This document shows positions 60,126 through 64,000 of a stretch of 64,000 nt of DNA, piece by piece (the first letter of the stretch is position 1; every line of letters starts with the position of its first letter). The notes under the pieces were generated by a model, which was not told where the DNA came from, did not search any database, and saw nothing but the letters and a program-made list of their open reading frames with translations. The position numbers and the translations under genes are program-made. The DNA is from Cantharellus purpuraceus (Eukaryota > Basidiomycota > Agaricomycetes > Cantharellales > Hydnaceae). The stretch spans positions 310,001 to 374,000 of the forward strand of contig JALBUN010000023.1 of NCBI GenBank assembly GCA_025174535.1, read 5' to 3'.

Positions 60126-61887
60126 AATGACTCGTACTTACTCCATGTGCCATGCGAATAGAAGGGTATGGTTCTGATGCTGATTAAAGCAACGGTTATA
60201 CCGTTGGCTCTCACATGAATGTGTGGAAGCCTCTGAGGAAGTTGGTTCTCTGACGTGAATACACCCAAGAAGAGAGCCCGGGCCGGAACGAGTCTGCCAA
60301 GGATAAATCTTATTTAGCAGGACAATGAAACTTCCCGTCACTTACACTATTCTGAAAGTGAACACAGAGGATTAAACAGCACCTTGATCAACTACAAGTG
60401 TAGAGCCCAGTCGAACAGACGAGAGATCAGCGGCAGTGTCAGTGGCAAGAGATTCTTCGAAGGATTGAATTGGTTGATGGTCTTGGGGTCGTACGAGGTA
60501 CTGATGGCCATTGGAGCAGTCATCTCTAGAAGGGTATCTTCAATCTCCCCGGGTTCCGAAGAAGGGGGGAACATGTCAAAAGTGAGTATATATTGATTAT
60601 CCCAAATGGCCTCTTCCACTCGCTCCAATAATCGTGAGCGGTCCGACTTTGAATATGCTTCTCTGATATTGGGATAGGGGAGCCAGGAGAGACCGAGGGA
60701 GAGGAGACACCCGAAGAAGAAAACGTCCAGATATCGGATTTAAGCGGTACATCGACTATCGGAGGGTACAGTTCAAAAGCGCTTCCGGTAGTGTCATGGG
60801 AGTTGCTCCTTTCTACCCTATCATTGTAGATTGAGGGAAAGGTGTTTGCCGACTCAAATGGCTTGCCCTTGTGTGTAATCAGTGGTCTGGTTTTCTGATT
60901 CTATGATGCAACATACGTCAGGACTCGAGGTGGAGCATCTATCACCTTCATCCTTATATACATCTGGGAGGAATAGATGCGGCTGAAAGTGTCGGAAGCG
61001 TAAGACTGCTAGTCCAAATATTCCTGAGATTGTTAGCCGTGTGTAATGGTCACCTGGATGGTGAGCACGATTCGGCCTTTTGTCAGTGTCTATCTACTAC
61101 ACGCCGCTCTCAAATTAATTGACATCCAGATAACCTAGGTTCTTGTGGGTCCCTTCTTGCGCGGACGAAATGAATGATCCAGCCTCCGGGCTTCACTGCA
61201 CATGTTATTTTCGGAGCTTCATGGCCAACTACTGTAAAGCGCGACATATACGAGGACCCTCGTTATGTTCACCGCTGGGGAAGGCTAAGTTAATATAGTA
61301 AGCATGCTCAGAGGATGGACTGGGTCGCTCGACGAGTCCACTAATGCTATCCAACGTCACGTTGGATCCATGAAGAGAAGAGAGACATGGCACCCATAAA
61401 GCAGAAGTCAACAGGATACAATGATAGAGAGCTTCGCACTCAAGCAAAGTGTCTTAGACTTCGCTCCCTCGTCGGGCCCAGCTAACGTACCTAGTCATCT
61501 CACAAAGGTAGGGGCCCTCTTGGAGTTCCCCCCAATCCAAAGTGATCTTCCTGAAACATCACTCGATTGTCTGAGTGGTAGCCTACAGCGCCCGAGCATC
61601 ACCGCCGGGATGTTTTGTTACAATGATTTCACCACGCGGCATTTATGATTAAGGCTTGTGGAAGCCAATCATATGTGTAACCACACGATATAGAAGTTGT
61701 ATGATGTATCGTTCCCATTACCTTGGCTCTGATGCATCAACACTGCTCTCGCTTATAACTAGTATCAATCAACTAGGACCAGTCTAAAACCCACACACTC
61801 CACCAGTGGCTCTCGTCCTACTTTGCGCCAGTCCTCCTCCCCTTCAGGTTTGATTCGGTTCAATTACGCGACGACACCGAGCGAGCT
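60126..61887. other. Stretch without a supported gene
   Basis: A minus-strand ORF at 60392-60628 contains MTAPMAISTSYDPKTINQF and looks protein-like. I could not extend it into a gene on either side. Nothing else is recognisable. Confidence 0.4.
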
Positions 61888-62214
61888 ATGGGCGGACAAA
61901 CCCCCGTCACGTCACGTACCCGGGCCGCTTCGGAGCTTCACACCCGACTTGTCACTAAAACCGTCACGGACCTGCGCTTCCAAGTTGACAAGCTCGAGGA
62001 GCGGTTCGATAGGCTTGAAGAGAGGTGCGATAGGATTGACGAGAGGCTGGGCTCTGCCATACAAGTCACCACTGCTATACGAGGCGAGTTGGCGTCTTTG
62101 GCGCGCACGGTCATGGAGAGTAAGGCGTCATCTCTGGAGAGTAGCAAAATAGCGCAGACCATGGAGAAGAGGAGGGAGGTCGGCCCTTCATACCAGTCAG
62201 TACTGTCCCGCTGA
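61888..62214 (+). CDS. Short coiled-coil ORF, unknown
   Basis: The 108-codon uninterrupted ORF has a strong heptad pattern in its centre (LRFQVDKLEERFDRLEERC followed by DRIDERLGSAIQ) and a polar, basic end (EKRREVGPSYQSVLSR). Without introns and in a gene-poor stretch, it might be a small independent gene or the remnant of a mobile element's coat-like protein. I cannot identify it. Confidence 0.35.
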   Translation: MGGQTPVTSRTRAASELHTRLVTKTVTDLRFQVDKLEERFDRLEERCDRIDERLGSAIQVTTAIRGELASLARTVMESKASSLESSKIAQTMEKRREVGPSYQSVLSR

Positions 62215-64000
62215 TTTTGCGCCTTTCCTTCCGGCTGATCATGTATTCTCGTAGGCTTACCCATCCCGTTTCCTAGCCGTCTGATTTGATAGCACCGTCT
62301 AGTAAGACTGGGAGGTAGAGCGCTTCCAGTAGCCGACCAGTAACCACTGGCGCTGGGATTTGACTCCTCGTCCCACTGGCATGGGCTGTAATATTATTCC
62401 CACATCACTATTCACACTTGACGACCAGCGTATACCAGACCATGAAAACTAATTAGCAGCTCTCCATGGTCTCCCTTTTGTTTCCCTCTTTGCTCATAAA
62501 TTATTTTTTGGTTGCCAGTTGCACTTTAGTTACCGCTCCCGGATTGAACCGAGCCGAGTACTCCGCGCTTGGCAATTTACCGTAGACCCTATCTTAGATG
62601 GCATGTTCATCTGCATCAGTCCGCATCGGACTTGTTGTACGACAAAATCGAACGTGGGTGGACAAAGCCTCATCATGGTGTGTATGGCATCGGATATTTA
62701 CGGCCGACGACTTGAGCGGGGCATGCATAAGTTTCATGTTTATAAGTCTGATGAGAGATTTTATGGAGGTTCTATGGGTTTAAAGAGACATTAAATGTCT
62801 TGGGATGGACGAGAGGTTAAACACATACTCGCATAGAAATAATTGCTATAGGAGGCGGTTTGGACTCCGCGACGAGCCGCATATCATCGTTGCTGTCGAT
62901 CTTGAAGCAGATGGTGAATGTGTCAGGTGCGTCGTCTTAACACGTCAGTACTAACATCATGCACTGACGTACTGATCATAGATCATGTGCATGTCTTGGC
63001 CTTCTCCTTTCTTCTTCCCGTCTGATTTGATATTGTCCACCAAACCTACTCCTGATGATGAACTACTTGGCGATGGTCTGCCAGTGTCTTCATAACCAAC
63101 CGATGTCATACAGTGAGAATATCTGGATGAGTAAGCTGCGCTGTTATAAATTGGGTGACCAGTGGGACACAGGAGCTAGATGTCACGTAAGGACGCAGAA
63201 TCGGATTCCTATGTCGCATATTTACTGTCCCACCAACCCCATCCTTTGACCGTGGCATCACACCTGATTATATATGCAGTGAAATTCAAATTGCTTATGT
63301 CTTCAGCATAATCATGTCAGCATGCTTGAAAATGATTTTGAGAGCACGTACTTCTTGAGCACAGGGCTGGGGCACTACAGCTGGGAGAGTTGCTATATCG
63401 AGTACAGGGGGAGGCCTCCCTGTGTATTCTGAGTTTGATCGCGTTAGTCTGCTTGCAATAGGTTCCCATGAGCACAGGACAACACTAGACCACAACATCT
63501 CTCGTATATACTGGTATGGTAATCTCCTGAGCCACACGCTTGGAGACACCCAAGCGCGGGTTGGCGCTATAGCTGAAAGACTCGCTATAACAGGGGGAGG
63601 GCACGCAACCGCTTAATTTACGCGAATGACACTCCGTGGTGACGGGAGCTGCGCGGCTAACAGTGCCAGAAGTTATTTTCACCTTATGCATCATAATGTG
63701 TAGCGCGAGCGGACAGCAAGCAAACCCCAAAATGACGTAAGTGATGCTTTAGCTTAATAGACAATATGGACCAAGGAAATCCAGGACTGATGCCATTTTA
63801 AGGCAGGATCAAAGAAGAGAAAAAAGCCGTCGTTATCTGACACTTCCGGAGTCTCGGGTGCGCTAAAGCTCACGGCAGACTCGCCGCCATGACAGCTGGC
63901 CGAGAGTGTTTCCCGGACGCCTGGGCGATGCAATGAAGTGCGAGGGCCAGGGAGCAGTAGCCGGGCTCCGCCCTGGTCGCAAGGACCTGTCACGGGAGCA
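62215..64000. other. Right end of the window without a supported gene
   Basis: Only short ORFs are seen. The last 150 bases are GC-rich and could be the edge of a gene outside the window, but no domain can be read from them. Confidence 0.4.

Noticed and set aside
62290..62390. tRNA-like bases (GGTAGAGCGC and GGATTTGACTCC)
   Set aside because: No cloverleaf with paired acceptor and anticodon arms can be drawn.
1..64000. CRISPR arrays, rRNA genes, telomere repeats, transposase or reverse transcriptase genes
   Set aside because: I looked for regularly spaced repeats, long conserved RNA blocks, TTAGGG runs and catalytic motifs of mobile elements and found none.

Overview
The window is nuclear DNA of a filamentous basidiomycete, most likely an Agaricomycete. 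Genes sit close together on both strands and are cut by many introns, mostly 42-70 bp, with GT-AG ends and CTAAC/CTAAT-like branch sites. Several gene families are typical of that class. I see no rRNA gene, no convincing tRNA, no CRISPR array and no autonomous transposase or reverse transcriptase. Exon joins were read by eye. For sixteen genes the joined exons add up to an exact multiple of three and give a family-typical protein.

Layout. (1) Positions 1 to about 3,682 and about 53,316 to 56,979 are two copies of one ~3.7 kb sequence in opposite orientation. Each carries a multi-exon gene for a seven-span membrane protein of a family expanded in Agaricomycetes. They flank about 49.6 kb of mostly housekeeping genes. 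Two further, badly decayed copies lie in tandem at about 44.2-46.7 kb, and one carries a ~119 bp MITE-like insertion. (2) 3.7-5.3 kb holds a truncated NRPS-like adenylation/carrier remnant. (3) 6.3-11.2 kb is a strikingly GC-rich block with a DapA-family aldolase, TAF7 and the deubiquitinase OTU1. (4) 11.4-17.8 kb holds a long gene that I propose, from its architecture, to be a meiotic chromosome-axis protein (Red1/SYCP2-like), then a metaxin. (5) 18.9-28.3 kb holds an unknown membrane protein, an SDR-family epimerase, an F-box protein, a J-domain/ankyrin protein and LUC7. (6) 28.3-32.1 kb has no supported gene. (7) 32.1-35.7 kb encodes a Medusa (medA)-like regulator. (8) 36-43.5 kb is a divergent pair, a USP48-like deubiquitinase and GAA1 of the GPI transamidase. 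(9) 46.8-52.6 kb holds FRG1, a DUF726/TMCO4-type hydrolase, SAM37 and IMP4. (10) Beyond the right repeat copy (57-64 kb) only a small secreted protein is clear, plus a short coiled-coil ORF.

The genes do not form one pathway. Themes are nuclear RNA and transcription (TAF7, LUC7, IMP4, FRG1, medA-like), ubiquitin (OTU1, USP48-like, F-box) and mitochondrial outer-membrane biogenesis (two different metaxin-type SAM subunits). Several neighbours are divergent with short shared promoters: TAF7/OTU1 86 bp, SAM37/IMP4 81 bp, USP48-like/GAA1 about 140 bp. The most unusual structure is the inverted duplication around the housekeeping block, which could let the whole 49.6 kb segment flip by recombination.
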